Assembly: GCF_000725485.1 (NCBI RefSeq)
Contig: NZ_JOAG01000040.1
Span: 1 to 64,000, forward strand
Direction of reading: 5' to 3'
DNA: 64,000 nucleotides
Source: Nonomuraea candida
Lineage (GTDB): Bacteria > Actinomycetota > Actinomycetes > Streptosporangiales > Streptosporangiaceae
Shown: piece after piece, positions 7,330-15,689 of the stretch
Layout: each line of letters opens with the position of its first letter
How positions within the stretch are numbered: position 1 is the stretch's first letter
Translations under genes and position numbers: made by a program
The notes under the pieces: model-generated
Told to the model about the DNA's origin: nothing
Databases searched by the model: none
The model's input: the letters and a program-made list of their open reading frames with translations, nothing else

Positions 7330-8852
7330 AGGATCACCGCCGTTCCGTCGTCGTCCCAGGTCAGCAGCGGGCGCAGACCGCGTGGGGTCCACTCGACGGC
7401 CACCGTGAGCGGGTGCCCGCCGGAGACGGCGAGCAGCCGCCAGGAGTCGTGCGCCCGGGGGTGCAGCGGCAGGCCGCCGATCGAGGTCCGCCCGGGAACC
7501 ACGTCCTCGAGGACCAGCGGCCACGTCTCGGTCCACGGGTCCTCACCCAGCACCCTCGCCACCTCGTCCAGCGCCTCCGCGGGCGACATCCCCGGCGGCA
7601 CGTCCGGCGGTGGACCGGTGGGTGGGGTGGCGGGCCGCGTGTCCGGGGAGGGCACGGGCGGGACGGGGCCGTGGCGGGTGGCGACCAGGGCGCGCAGGGG
7701 GGCGGCGCCCGGATAGTACGTGAGATCGGCGTCGATCGTGGTGCCCGTCACCAGGGAGGCGTCGAGCGCCTGGCCCTGGGGCGCGAACGACAGGATGAGG
7801 GCGGCTTTGCCGGTGCGGCGGCCCCGGAGCCAGACCCGGCGCGCCGTCAGCCGGTCCTGCGCCTCGTCGCGCCTGCCCAGCACGTCCCAGTGATCGCGCA
7901 CCGGGGTGCCGGCCAGCACCTCTTCCCTGGTGACGGGGAACCCGACGCGGGTCAGCACGGTCTGCGCCAGCGGTCCGGGCAGCTCGGCGCGCCGCCGGTA
8001 GGCGATGGCGAGCAGGTTGATGAGCGCGTATTCCTCCAGCAGCCGCCCCGGCCAGCCCTCCTCGGCCCGCACCCGGGACAACCGCGCCACGATGCCCGCC
8101 ACCCCGGGCGCCTGGGCGTCGATGAGCCGCTTGGCCAGACCGTCCCAGTCCTGCTCCGCCGCCCCCGCCAGGCCGTGCCGCACCTGGTCGGCCAGCCACC
8201 GCTCCAGCTCGGCCAGCCCGGCGGCGACCCGCCCATGACGCACGGACTCCGCCCCGCCCCCGATCCCGTCCCCTCTCCCCGGACCGCTCCCTTTCCCGAC
8301 ACCGCCCCCGCTACCGGCACCGGCCCGCGCCGGACCACCCGAACCCGCCGAATCCGCCGAATCCGCGCCAACGGCACCACGGCCACCAGCGCCTTCCACG
8401 CCACCACCGTCTGCGGCTCGGCGGCCTTCGGCACCACCATTAGCGCCCTCGGCGGTCTCGGCGGTCTCGGTGGCGGTGTTGGCGCGGGCGGCCTCGAGGC
8501 GGGCGGCGGACTTCGCGGCGCGTTCGGCCCGGCCCTCCAGCCACTCCGTCACCCACTGCGGCGCCGCCTCCAGGGCGGGGACCCCCTCGGCGGACCACAG
8601 GAGCAGCAGCCCGAGCGCGTGTTTGCACGGGAACTTCCTGCTCGGGCAGCTGCACCGGTAGGCGGGCTCGGTCAGGTCGACGGCGGCCAGGTAGGGCTTG
8701 GCCCCGCTGCCCTTGCACTCGCCATAGAGCACCATGCCCGTCGTGCCGCGCAGCGACCATTTCCCGGCCGCCGCCACCCCCTGGGCCGCCTTCTGGGACG
8801 ACGCGTCAGGGGCGAGGGCCAGCACCTGATCGCGGCTCCACCGTTCGATCAC
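7326..8852 (-). CDS. SWIM zinc-finger protein, first gene of the MoxR/VWA operon
   Basis: The zinc-binding SWIM motif CxCxnCxH is visible as YRCSCPSRKFPCKHALGLL about 75 residues from the start. SWIM domains bind DNA or proteins. The preferred start is GTG 8852 (IERWSRDQVLALAPD follows); starts further upstream would translate a 55-bp tandem repeat. A long Gly/Ala/Ser-rich linker (8238-8470) separates the SWIM part from a C-terminal domain containing SFAPQGQALDASLV. The protein is about 508 aa and its stop overlaps the DUF5691 start. It is a likely recognition component of the operon; its target is unknown. Confidence 0.85.
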   Translation of the reverse strand: MIERWSRDQVLALAPDASSQKAAQGVAAAGKWSLRGTTGMVLYGECKGSGAKPYLAAVDLTEPAYRCSCPSRKFPCKHALGLLLLWSAEGVPALEAAPQWVTEWLEGRAERAAKSAARLEAARANTATETAETAEGANGGAEGRRAADGGGVEGAGGRGAVGADSADSAGSGGPARAGAGSGGGVGKGSGPGRGDGIGGGAESVRHGRVAAGLAELERWLADQVRHGLAGAAEQDWDGLAKRLIDAQAPGVAGIVARLSRVRAEEGWPGRLLEEYALINLLAIAYRRRAELPGPLAQTVLTRVGFPVTREEVLAGTPVRDHWDVLGRRDEAQDRLTARRVWLRGRRTGKAALILSFAPQGQALDASLVTGTTIDADLTYYPGAAPLRALVATRHGPVPPVPSPDTRPATPPTGPPPDVPPGMSPAEALDEVARVLGEDPWTETWPLVLEDVVPGRTSIGGLPLHPRAHDSWRLLAVSGGHPLTVAVEWTPRGLRPLLTWDDDGTAVIL

Positions 8853-8889
8853 CTGCCGCAGACTAGCCAGGCCGACCGACAATTCGCGC

Positions 8890-9056
8890 CCCGCGCGCGA
8901 GAGTCGGCGAACGGGCCGGCCGACAGACCGTCCCACCTGTCCGGCCCGCGCGGGAGATCCGGCGAACGGGCCAGTCGACAGATCGTCCCGCTTGTCCGGC
9001 TCGTGAGGGACAGCCGGCGAACGGGCTCGGCCGCAGGCCGACCCCCACTTGTCCTG
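8890..9056. repeat. Three tandem ~55-bp repeats in the operon leader
   Basis: Units 8890-8944, 8945-8999 and 9000-9056 share the core GGCGAACGGG (8906, 8961, 9016; exactly 55 bp apart) and the end TGTCCGG or TGTCCTG. The third unit is 2 nt longer. The period is not a multiple of three, arguing against a coding repeat. The array lies upstream of the SWIM gene and adjoins the leaderless promoter of the divergent cupin gene, so it may hold regulator sites. Confidence 0.8.
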
Positions 9057-9067
9057 AAACATCCTCA

Positions 9068-9080
9068 TAAACTCGGCTAG
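9068..9080 (+). promoter_or_regulatory. Leaderless promoter of the cupin gene
   Basis: The -10 hexamer TAAACT (9068-9073) fits actinobacterial TANNNT and lies 7 nt before GTG 9081. There is no Shine-Dalgarno sequence, so transcription probably starts at the initiation codon. Confidence 0.5.
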
Positions 9081-9626
9081 GTGGAGCTACGGATCTATCC
9101 CGACGGCCCGTCCACCGAGGTGCCCGACGAGGCGGCGGCCCTGGCCAGCCCGCTCGACGGCCAGCTCGTCCTCGACGGCACCCGTTTCCTGCGCAGGGAC
9201 GTCACCGGCGCGCCGGTCGCGTTCGTCGAACGCCCGCCCATCGCCGAGTCGCTCGACCTCCTCCCCCACCCCGAGGGCGGCTGGTTCAGGGAGACGTGGC
9301 GATCGCCGGTGACGTTCGCGCCGGACGGCTACCCGGGGCCGCGTGCCAGCGCGACCGCCATCTACTTCCTGCTGCACCCCGGCGAGGAGTCGGTGCCGCA
9401 CGTGGTGAGGTCGGCGGAGCTCTGGTTGTGGCACCGTGGCGGCCCGCTCGACCTGACGATCGGGGACGAAACCGTCATCCTTGGCCAGGACGTGGAGCAC
9501 GGTCAGGTGCCGCAGGCGGTCGTGCCGGGCGGGGTGTGGCAGTCGGCGCGCCCGGCGGGGGACGAAGCGGTGCTGGTGAGCTGCATCGTCTCGCCGGGCT
9601 TCGACTTCGCCGACTTCACCGCCTGA
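9081..9626 (+). CDS. Cupin (DUF985 family) protein
   Basis: 181 aa. The motif LLPHPEGGWFRETWRS followed by AIYFLLHPGEESVPHVV and ELWLWHRGGPLDLTI is the signature of the DUF985 (Cupin_5) family. These are small beta-barrel proteins, some of which bind sugars or metals; most are uncharacterised. GTG 9081 is taken as start because a TANNNT -10 lies 7 nt upstream. The stop codon lies in a tandem repeat that continues beyond the gene. The gene is divergent from the SWIM/MoxR operon. No secretion signal. Confidence 0.85.
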   Translation: MELRIYPDGPSTEVPDEAAALASPLDGQLVLDGTRFLRRDVTGAPVAFVERPPIAESLDLLPHPEGGWFRETWRSPVTFAPDGYPGPRASATAIYFLLHPGEESVPHVVRSAELWLWHRGGPLDLTIGDETVILGQDVEHGQVPQAVVPGGVWQSARPAGDEAVLVSCIVSPGFDFADFTA

Positions 9627-9658
9627 GCCTTCACCCCCGAGCCTTCACCGCCTGAGCC
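9615..9658 (+). repeat. Tandem repeat spanning the cupin stop codon
   Basis: TTCACCGCCTGAGCC occurs at 9615-9629 and 9644-9658 with a degenerate 14-nt copy between them (9630-9643). The first copy contains the gene's TGA. The array therefore duplicates the last codons and stop of the cupin gene into the intergenic space. Confidence 0.85.
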
Positions 9659-9736
9659 ACGGCCTTCGGCGCGTGTCGGCGGTACGAGGTTTAGGGGGTG
9701 AGGGCGGGGCAGCGTCGCTGGTGCAGGAGGTATGCC

Positions 9737-10009
9737 ATGAAAGCCAAGGAATGGACCGTGCGCGTCGCTCTCGCCGAGGCCGGCGACGACACCTCGGCGC
9801 AGGCGACGCTGACCACCGGGGACGGCCGGCGCGTGACCGGAAGCGGGCGGGCGCGCCGCAACCCCGCCGACCCGTCGGTGCCGGAGATCGGGGACGAGCT
9901 GGCCGTCTCGCGCGCGCTGGCGGACCTGGCGGAACGACTTGCCGTCATGACAAAGCACGACATTTCCGAATCAACCGCCGAATCCCCCACCACCAACCGC
10001 TCGTGGTAA
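9737..10009 (+). CDS. DUF1876 domain protein
   Basis: 90 aa beginning MKAKEWTVRVALAEAGDDTSAQA with GRRVTGSGRARRNPAD in the middle. This is the dsRBD-like DUF1876 family, common and often multicopy in actinomycetes. ATG 9737 is preceded by AGGAGG (9725-9730), a near-ideal ribosome binding site. An out-of-frame ATG at 9732 is discarded. The last residues fall in an AT-richer stretch that runs into the next promoter. Function of the family is not established; the fold suggests nucleic-acid or stress-related binding. Confidence 0.85.
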   Translation: MKAKEWTVRVALAEAGDDTSAQATLTTGDGRRVTGSGRARRNPADPSVPEIGDELAVSRALADLAERLAVMTKHDISESTAESPTTNRSW

Positions 10010-10056
10010 ATCTTATTATACCATAAAACCCGAAATTCCGCATTTTCTCGAAAATA

Positions 10057-10070
10057 AGCGATAAATCGCT
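10057..10070. promoter_or_regulatory. Operator-like dyad in an AT-rich promoter island
   Basis: AGCGAT-AA-ATCGCT is a perfect dyad 7 bases before the first possible start codon of the following hydrolase gene. The 10010-10076 stretch is strikingly AT-rich for this replicon, as expected of a promoter, so the dyad is a good candidate repressor site or start-proximal hairpin. Confidence 0.5.
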
Positions 10071-10076
10071 ATATTG

Positions 10077-10991
10077 ATGGCCATGGCCATCCCCGATGCG
10101 AAATTCATCACCTCCGGGAAATTGCGTCTGTGGGCCGAGCGCTTCGGCCACCCCGGGGACCCCGTGGCGCTGCTCGTCATGGGCACCTCCACCCCGGGCG
10201 CCGGCTGGCCGGACGCGTTCGTCGAGACCCTCGTGGCCGGCGGCAGGCAGGTGATCCGCTTCGACCACCGCGACACCGGCAGGTCGGACCACGTCGACTT
10301 CACCGCCGACCCGTACACCCTGGCCGACCTGGCCGGCGACGCCCTGGCCGTGCTGGACGCGTACGGAGTCGAAGCCGCCCACGTCGTGGGCGTCTCGCTC
10401 GGCGGCGCGGTCGCGCAGTGGCTGGCCGTGCACCGCCCTGGGCGGGTGGCGACCCTGACCGTGATCATGTCGAGCCCGATGGGCGCCGAGGCGGGCCCCG
10501 TCTGGGAGCGCGCCCTGTCGGGGCGGGAGCCGGACCCGGCCGACCTGCCCCCGCCCGCGCCCCGCTTCCTGGAGCACCTCATGCGGGCGGCGGCCCTGCC
10601 GCGCACCACTCGTGAGCAGCACCTCGCGGCGGGGCTGGAGACCTGGCGGGTGCTGAGCGGCGAGGCGCTGCCGTTCGACGAGGAGGCGGCGCGGCGGCTG
10701 GTCGAGGAGTCCTACGACCGCGCGGCCGACCCGGGCGCGGCGCTCAACCACGACCTGGCCGGGCGGATCATGACCGAGGACCGGCGCGCGGCGCTGTCCT
10801 CGGTCAAGGCCGCCACGCTGGTCGTGCACGGCACGGAGGACCCCCTGCTCCCGCTGCCGCACGGCGCGGCGGTGGCCGCCGCGATCCCGCACGCCCGGCT
10901 GGAGGCGGTCGCGGGCATGGGCCACTCGTTCCTGTCGCCGGGACTGCCGCGCCGGATCGCCGAGCTCGTCCTCCGCCACACGGGCGCCTGA
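10077..10991 (+). CDS. Alpha/beta hydrolase
   Basis: About 304 aa. Nucleophile elbow GVSLGG, oxyanion region LLVMGTSTPGAG, FDHRDTGRSDHVDF and a C-terminal catalytic His in AGMGHSFLSPG. The acid is probably Asp in VVHGTEDPLLPL. The arrangement resembles RdmC/aclacinomycin methylesterase-like hydrolases. It is clearly related to the hydrolase at 33540 in this window, sharing the RDTGRS block and the LPFDEEAARRL segment. Starts are ATG 10077 or 10083 (TTG 10074 also in frame); no strong ribosome binding site. Substrate unknown. Soluble, cytoplasmic. Confidence 0.88.
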   Translation: MAMAIPDAKFITSGKLRLWAERFGHPGDPVALLVMGTSTPGAGWPDAFVETLVAGGRQVIRFDHRDTGRSDHVDFTADPYTLADLAGDALAVLDAYGVEAAHVVGVSLGGAVAQWLAVHRPGRVATLTVIMSSPMGAEAGPVWERALSGREPDPADLPPPAPRFLEHLMRAAALPRTTREQHLAAGLETWRVLSGEALPFDEEAARRLVEESYDRAADPGAALNHDLAGRIMTEDRRAALSSVKAATLVVHGTEDPLLPLPHGAAVAAAIPHARLEAVAGMGHSFLSPGLPRRIAELVLRHTGA

Positions 10992-11064
10992 GCGAGGGGG
11001 CCCACATGCGATATACGGCTAAAGTGGCGATGATATTGCCCGGTTCTCCCTGAGAAAGGCATTC

Positions 11065-12027
11065 ATGGGCAGGATGCACGCCGACGAGGCGGAGATCGAC
11101 GTCCCGCTCGTCCGCCGGCTGGTGGCCGCGCAGTTCCCGCAGTGGGCGGAGCTGCCCGTCGAGCCGTTCCCCTCCTCGGGGACGATGAACGCGGTCTACC
11201 GGCTCGGCGACCACCTCTCCGTACGCCTGCCGCGCCTGCCCGGCGGCGTCGCCGACATCGCCAAGGAGCAGCGCTGGCTGCCGAGGCTGGCCCCGCTGCT
11301 GCCCGTCGCCGTCCCGGAGGTGCTCGACGCGGGCGCCCCGTCGGCGGACTTCCCCTGGCCGTGGTCGGTCAGCCGGTGGATCGCCGGCGCCAACCCGAAG
11401 GAGGGCGGGCTGACGGAGCCGGAGGCGCTGGCCGGGGACCTGGCGGAGTTCGTGGGGGCGATGCGGCGGATCGGCCTGCCGGACGGGCCGGCGGCGTACC
11501 GGGCGGGGCCCCTGGCTGAGTCGGACGCGGCGACCAGGGAGGCGATCGGGCGGCTCGGCGGGCTGATCGACCAGGCCGCCGCGACCGCCGTGTGGGAGGC
11601 GGCGGTGCGCGCGCCCCGGTGGGCGGGGCCGCCCGTGTGGGTGCACTCCGACCTGATGCCGGGCAACCTGCTGGTCACGGAGGGGCGGCTGGCGGGGGTG
11701 ATCGACTTCGCCACCATGGGGCTCGGCGACCCGGCCTCCGACCTGATCCCCGCCTGGAACCTGCTCACGCCCGCCGCCCGCGAGGTCTTCCGCGCCGCGC
11801 TCGGCGCCGACGACGCGACATGGGTGCGCGGGCGCGGGCGGGCGCTGTCGATGGCGCTGATCCAGCTCCCCTACTACCTGCGCACCAACCCGGCGATCGC
11901 GGCCAATGCCAGACACGTCATCGACGCGGTGCTGGCCGACGCCGGGACGGCCGACGCCAGGACTGCCGGTGCGGGAACGGCCGGCGCGGAGCCTGCCGGC
12001 GCGATCAGCGGGGAACCCCTGGGGTAA
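11065..12027 (+). CDS. Aminoglycoside phosphotransferase (APH)-family kinase
   Basis: 320 aa. The kinase-like catalytic loop VHSDLMPGNLLV (HxDxxxxN) and the metal-binding IDFATMGLGDPASD are intact. The nucleotide-binding N-lobe holds SSGTMNAVYRLGDHLSVRLPR. APH-fold proteins phosphorylate antibiotics or small metabolites; nothing here fixes the substrate, so resistance should not be assumed. ATG 11065 follows a GAGAAAGG ribosome binding site. The C-terminal 25 residues are a degenerate repeat (GTADARTAGAGTAGAE), one of several terminal repeats in the window. It is 45 bp upstream of galU and may share its transcript. Confidence 0.85.
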   Translation: MGRMHADEAEIDVPLVRRLVAAQFPQWAELPVEPFPSSGTMNAVYRLGDHLSVRLPRLPGGVADIAKEQRWLPRLAPLLPVAVPEVLDAGAPSADFPWPWSVSRWIAGANPKEGGLTEPEALAGDLAEFVGAMRRIGLPDGPAAYRAGPLAESDAATREAIGRLGGLIDQAAATAVWEAAVRAPRWAGPPVWVHSDLMPGNLLVTEGRLAGVIDFATMGLGDPASDLIPAWNLLTPAAREVFRAALGADDATWVRGRGRALSMALIQLPYYLRTNPAIAANARHVIDAVLADAGTADARTAGAGTAGAEPAGAISGEPLG

Positions 12028-12072
12028 CGTCCACTCCGTCGCGCCGTCGCGCCGTCGCGTAAGGAGAGACGC

Positions 12073-12942
12073 ATGATCCGCAAGGCCGTGATCCCCGTGG
12101 CCGGGCTGGGCACCCGGCTGCTGCCGCTGACGAAGGCGCTGCCGAAGGAGATGCTCCCCATCGGCGACAAGCCGGTCATCGAGCACACCATCCGCGAGCT
12201 GGTCGACTCCGGCATCGACGAGATCACGATCGTGACCTCGGCCCGCAAGGACCTGGTGCAGCGGCACTTCGCGCCGGACGGCGACCTGGAGCGGGAGCTG
12301 CGCGCCACCGGCAAGGACGGGCTGGCCGACGCGGTGGCCGAGCTGTCGTCGCTGGCCCACATCACGTACCTGTACCAGAACGGCCCGTACGGCAACGGCA
12401 CCCCCGTGCTCAACGCCGCCCGCGTCATCGGCGACGAGCCGTTCATGGTGTTGTGGGCCGACGACGTGTTCGTGGCCGAGGTGCCCCGGGCGCAGCAGCT
12501 CAAGTCCGCCTACGAGGCGACGCGGGCGCCGGTGCTGGCCCTGATGCCGATGGAGGTCGAGGACGCGGCCCGCTACGGCGTGCCGATCGTCGAGGAGGAC
12601 CTCGGCGGGGGGCGCCTGCGCATCTCGGGCCTGGTGGAGAAGCCGCGCCCGGAGGAGGCCCCCTCCCGGTACGCCGCCATCGGCGGCTACGTCGTCACCC
12701 CGGGCGTCGTGACCGAGCTGGAGGCCGCCACGCGGCGCTGGCACGACGACCCGGCGGGCGAGATCTACCTGACCGACGCGCTGCACCGCCACGCCACGGG
12801 CAACCCGGTGTACGGGCAGGTCATCGACGGCACCTGGTATGACACGGGATCGCCGCTGAACTACCTGAAGGCCCAGTTCGCGGCGGTGCTCGCCCATCCG
12901 GCCTATGGCCCGGAGCTGCGCAAACTGGCCCTGGAAGGCTAG
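12073..12942 (+). CDS. galU: UTP--glucose-1-phosphate uridylyltransferase
   Basis: 289 aa, normal length for GalU. The nucleotidyltransferase signature VAGLGTRLLPLTKALPKEML opens the protein, followed by QNGPYGNGTPVLNAA, the metal-binding region VLWADDVF and the sugar-binding GLVEKPRPEEAPS. It makes UDP-glucose for polysaccharide and cell-envelope synthesis in the cytoplasm. ATG 12073 is preceded by AAGGAGAG. No adjacent polysaccharide genes are seen, which is common for this housekeeping enzyme. Confidence 0.95.
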   Translation: MIRKAVIPVAGLGTRLLPLTKALPKEMLPIGDKPVIEHTIRELVDSGIDEITIVTSARKDLVQRHFAPDGDLERELRATGKDGLADAVAELSSLAHITYLYQNGPYGNGTPVLNAARVIGDEPFMVLWADDVFVAEVPRAQQLKSAYEATRAPVLALMPMEVEDAARYGVPIVEEDLGGGRLRISGLVEKPRPEEAPSRYAAIGGYVVTPGVVTELEAATRRWHDDPAGEIYLTDALHRHATGNPVYGQVIDGTWYDTGSPLNYLKAQFAAVLAHPAYGPELRKLALEG

Positions 12943-12974
12943 CGTCTACCGGAGAACTTACGAGGAGGACCCCG

Positions 12975-14513
12975 GTGAGCCGACAAATCGTTTCCATCGT
13001 GGGCGGCAAGGACGCCGCCGCGGCGAGCACGTACGACTCGATCAACCCCGCCCGCACGGGCGAGGTCGTGGCGCGGGTCGGCCTGGCGGACGCGGAGACG
13101 TTCGCCGCCGCCTGCCGCACCGCCAGGGAGGCGCAGCGCGAGTGGGCCAAGGTGCCGGCGCCGGTGCGCGGGCGGGTGATCGCCTCCATCGGGCGGCTGG
13201 TGGAGGCCAACACCGAGCGGCTGGCCCGGCTGGTCACCGAGGAGATCGGCAAGCCGTACGCCGAGGCGCTGGGCGAGGTCCGCGAGATCGTCGACACGTG
13301 CGACTTCTTCCTCGGCGAGGGCCGCAGGCTGTACGGCCAGACGGTCCCGTCGGAGATGCCGGACAAGAACCTGTTCACGTTCCGGAACCCGGTCGGCGTC
13401 GCCGCGGTCGTCACCGCGGGCAACTTCCCGGTGGCCGTGCCGTCGTGGTATCTGGTCCCGGCCCTGCTGTGCGGCAACGCCGTGGTCTGGAAACCCGCCG
13501 AGTACGCCGCCGCCTCCGCCCACGCCATGTTCCGGCTGTTCGCGGCGGCGGGCCTGCCCGACGGCGTGCTGAACATCGTCTTCGCCGACGGCGCGGAGAC
13601 GTTCCGGGGCCTGGAGCAGGCCCTGGGCGAGGGCAGCGTGCACAAGGTCGGCTTCACCGGCTCCAGCGAGGTGGGCAGGAAGGTGGGCGAGCTGACCGGC
13701 CGCCACCTGCAGTCGGCCTGCCTGGAGCTGGGCGGCAAGAACCCGATGGTGATCATGCCGGACGCCGACCTCGACCTGGCCGTGGAGGGCGCGCTCTTCT
13801 CCGGCTTCGGCACCGCGGGCCAGCGCTGCACCAGCCTCGGCACGGTGATCGTGCACGAGAGCGTGCACGACGAGTTCGTGGCGCGCTTCGCGCGGGCGGT
13901 GGGCGCGGCCCGGATCGGCGACCCGGCGCAGGACGTGCTGGCCGGCCCGCTGCTCGACCGGAAGTTCGCCGACCGTTACGAGGAGTACCTCACCTGGATC
14001 CAGCCGCACCACCGGGTCGTGACGGGCCCGACCGGCCGGATCACCAAGGACAGCCCGCACGGCGGCTTCGACGGCGGCGACGGGCTCTACTACCACCCGG
14101 TCGTGGTGGACGGCGTGCGGCCCGGCGACCGGCTGTTCATGGAGGAGACGTTCGGCCCGATCGTGGGCGTGACGACGTTCTCGACCCTGGAGGAGGCCAT
14201 CGACCTGGCCAACCTGCCCGGCTACGGCCTGTCGAGCTCCATCTACACCACCGACGCGCGGCACGCCTTCCGCTTCCGCGAGGGCGTCTCGGCCGGCATG
14301 GTCAGCGTCAACAACTCCACCTCCGGCGCCGAGGCGCACCTGCCGTTCGGCGGCAACGGCAAGTCGGGCAACGGCAGCCGCCAGTCGGGCATGTGGGTGC
14401 TCGACCAGTTTACCCGCTGGCAGGCGATGAACTGGGACCACTCCGGACGCCTGCAGAAGGCGCAGATGGACGTGGCGGAAATCACCCCCGATCTGGACTT
14501 CCGCCTGTCATGA
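12975..14513 (+). CDS. NAD(P)-dependent aldehyde dehydrogenase
   Basis: 512 aa. The catalytic Cys lies in GFGTAGQRCTSLG, the general-base Glu in LELGGKNPMVIM, and the cofactor region is VVTAGNFPVAVPSW with FTGSSEVGR. FMEETFGPIVGV and NNSTSGAEAHLPFGGNGKSG complete the fold. The sequence leans towards the ALDH7 (aminoadipate-semialdehyde-like) branch, but the substrate is not determined. GTG 12975 has GAGGAG at 12962-12967. It follows galU closely and ends in a strong terminator. Confidence 0.92.
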   Translation: MSRQIVSIVGGKDAAAASTYDSINPARTGEVVARVGLADAETFAAACRTAREAQREWAKVPAPVRGRVIASIGRLVEANTERLARLVTEEIGKPYAEALGEVREIVDTCDFFLGEGRRLYGQTVPSEMPDKNLFTFRNPVGVAAVVTAGNFPVAVPSWYLVPALLCGNAVVWKPAEYAAASAHAMFRLFAAAGLPDGVLNIVFADGAETFRGLEQALGEGSVHKVGFTGSSEVGRKVGELTGRHLQSACLELGGKNPMVIMPDADLDLAVEGALFSGFGTAGQRCTSLGTVIVHESVHDEFVARFARAVGAARIGDPAQDVLAGPLLDRKFADRYEEYLTWIQPHHRVVTGPTGRITKDSPHGGFDGGDGLYYHPVVVDGVRPGDRLFMEETFGPIVGVTTFSTLEEAIDLANLPGYGLSSSIYTTDARHAFRFREGVSAGMVSVNNSTSGAEAHLPFGGNGKSGNGSRQSGMWVLDQFTRWQAMNWDHSGRLQKAQMDVAEITPDLDFRLS

Positions 14514-14547
14514 GAGAAGGGGCCCCTCGCCGAGGGGCCCCCTTCTC
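14514..14547. terminator. Bidirectional terminator hairpin between aldehyde dehydrogenase and glnII
   Basis: GAGAAGGGGCCCCTC pairs with GAGGGGCCCCCTTCTC across a 3-nt GCC loop, starting right after the aldehyde dehydrogenase TGA. It separates two convergent genes and would work on both strands. Confidence 0.8.
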
Positions 14548-14554
14548 ACGGGGA

Positions 14555-15574
14555 TCAGACCTGGCCGGCCTTCTCCAGCGCCGCGCAGCAGGTGTTCACC
14601 AGCAGGCGGGTGACCACGTACGGGTCGACGTTGGCGTTGGGGCGGCGGTCCTCGATGTAGCCCTTCTTGTCCACCTCGACCTGCCACGGGATGCGCACGG
14701 AGGCGCCGCGGTTGGAGACGCCGTAGGTGTACTTGTTCCACGGGGCGGTCTCGTGGTGGCCGGTCAGGCGCAGCTCGATGTCGGCGCCGTACTGGCTGAC
14801 GTGCTCCATCGGCTTGTCACCCTCGCCGAGCGCCTCGCAGGCCGTGATGATCGCCTCGTAGCTCTCGCGCATGGCCTTGGTGGAGAAGTTGGTGTGCGCG
14901 CCGGCGCCGTTCCAGTCGCCGCGGGCGGGCTTGGGGTCGAGGGTGGCCTCGACGCCGTACTCCTCGGCGGTCCGGTAGAGCAGGTAGCGGGCGACCCACA
15001 TGTGGTCGGCGACCTCGACGGGGCCCGCCGGGCCGATCTGGAACTCCCACTGGCCGGGCATGACCTCGGCGTTGATGCCGGAGATCTTCAGGCCGGCGGC
15101 GAGGCAGCGGTCGAGGTGGAGCTCGACGATCTCGCGGCCGAACACGGCCTCGGCGCCGACGCCGCAGTAGTAGTGGCCCTGCGGGGCGGGGAAGCCGCCC
15201 TCGGGGAAGCCGAGCGGGCGGCTGCCCTTGAAGAAGGTGTACTCCTGCTCGATGCCGAACCAGGACTCCTGGGCGGCGTACTGCTCGGCGATCGGGCGCA
15301 GCAGGGCGCGGGTGTTGCTGGCGTGCGGCTCCCCGTCGATCTCCTCGACCTCGCACAGCACGAGCTTGTTGTCGCCGCCGCGGATCGGGTCGGGGCAGAC
15401 GAACACCGGGCGGAGCACGCGGTCCGACGAGTGTCCCTCGGCCTGGTTGGTGCTGGAACCGTCGAAGCCCCAGACCGGAGGCTCGGCGCCGTCGGCAAGG
15501 ATCTTCGTCTTCGAGCGCATGAGAGCGGTGGGCTCGGTGCCGTCGATCCAGATGTACTCAGCCTTGTAGCTCAC
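14555..15574 (-). CDS. glnII: Glutamine synthetase, type II (eukaryote-like)
   Basis: 339 aa, the short GSII length rather than the ~470 aa of GlnA. Motifs: FDGSSTNQAEG, the Glu-rich IEQEYTFF, NAEVMPGQWEFQIG, the ATP/glutamate site NGAGAHTNFST, and NRGASVRIP. It condenses glutamate and ammonia to glutamine in the cytoplasm. Actinomycetes often carry glnII beside glnA. GTG 15574 (then SYKAEYIWIDG) is preferred because homologues start there and GAAAGGA precedes it; an upstream in-frame ATG adds about ten residues. Nitrogen (GlnR-type) control is likely but no site was confirmed. Confidence 0.94.
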   Translation of the reverse strand: MSYKAEYIWIDGTEPTALMRSKTKILADGAEPPVWGFDGSSTNQAEGHSSDRVLRPVFVCPDPIRGGDNKLVLCEVEEIDGEPHASNTRALLRPIAEQYAAQESWFGIEQEYTFFKGSRPLGFPEGGFPAPQGHYYCGVGAEAVFGREIVELHLDRCLAAGLKISGINAEVMPGQWEFQIGPAGPVEVADHMWVARYLLYRTAEEYGVEATLDPKPARGDWNGAGAHTNFSTKAMRESYEAIITACEALGEGDKPMEHVSQYGADIELRLTGHHETAPWNKYTYGVSNRGASVRIPWQVEVDKKGYIEDRRPNANVDPYVVTRLLVNTCCAALEKAGQV

Positions 15575-15689
15575 GGCGGTCCTTTCGGGGTTTTTCTCAG
15601 CCACGCCGAGTCTTACGGAGGGCCGTTTCCCGCTTTTTGCCCGAATGTGAACGCCGTGTTAATCCGGACGCCCGCCGGCCGCCGTGACC

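Noticed and set aside
11065..12027. Antibiotic-resistance claim for the APH-family kinase
   Set aside because: Fold is certain but many APH-like proteins phosphorylate metabolites; no substrate evidence.
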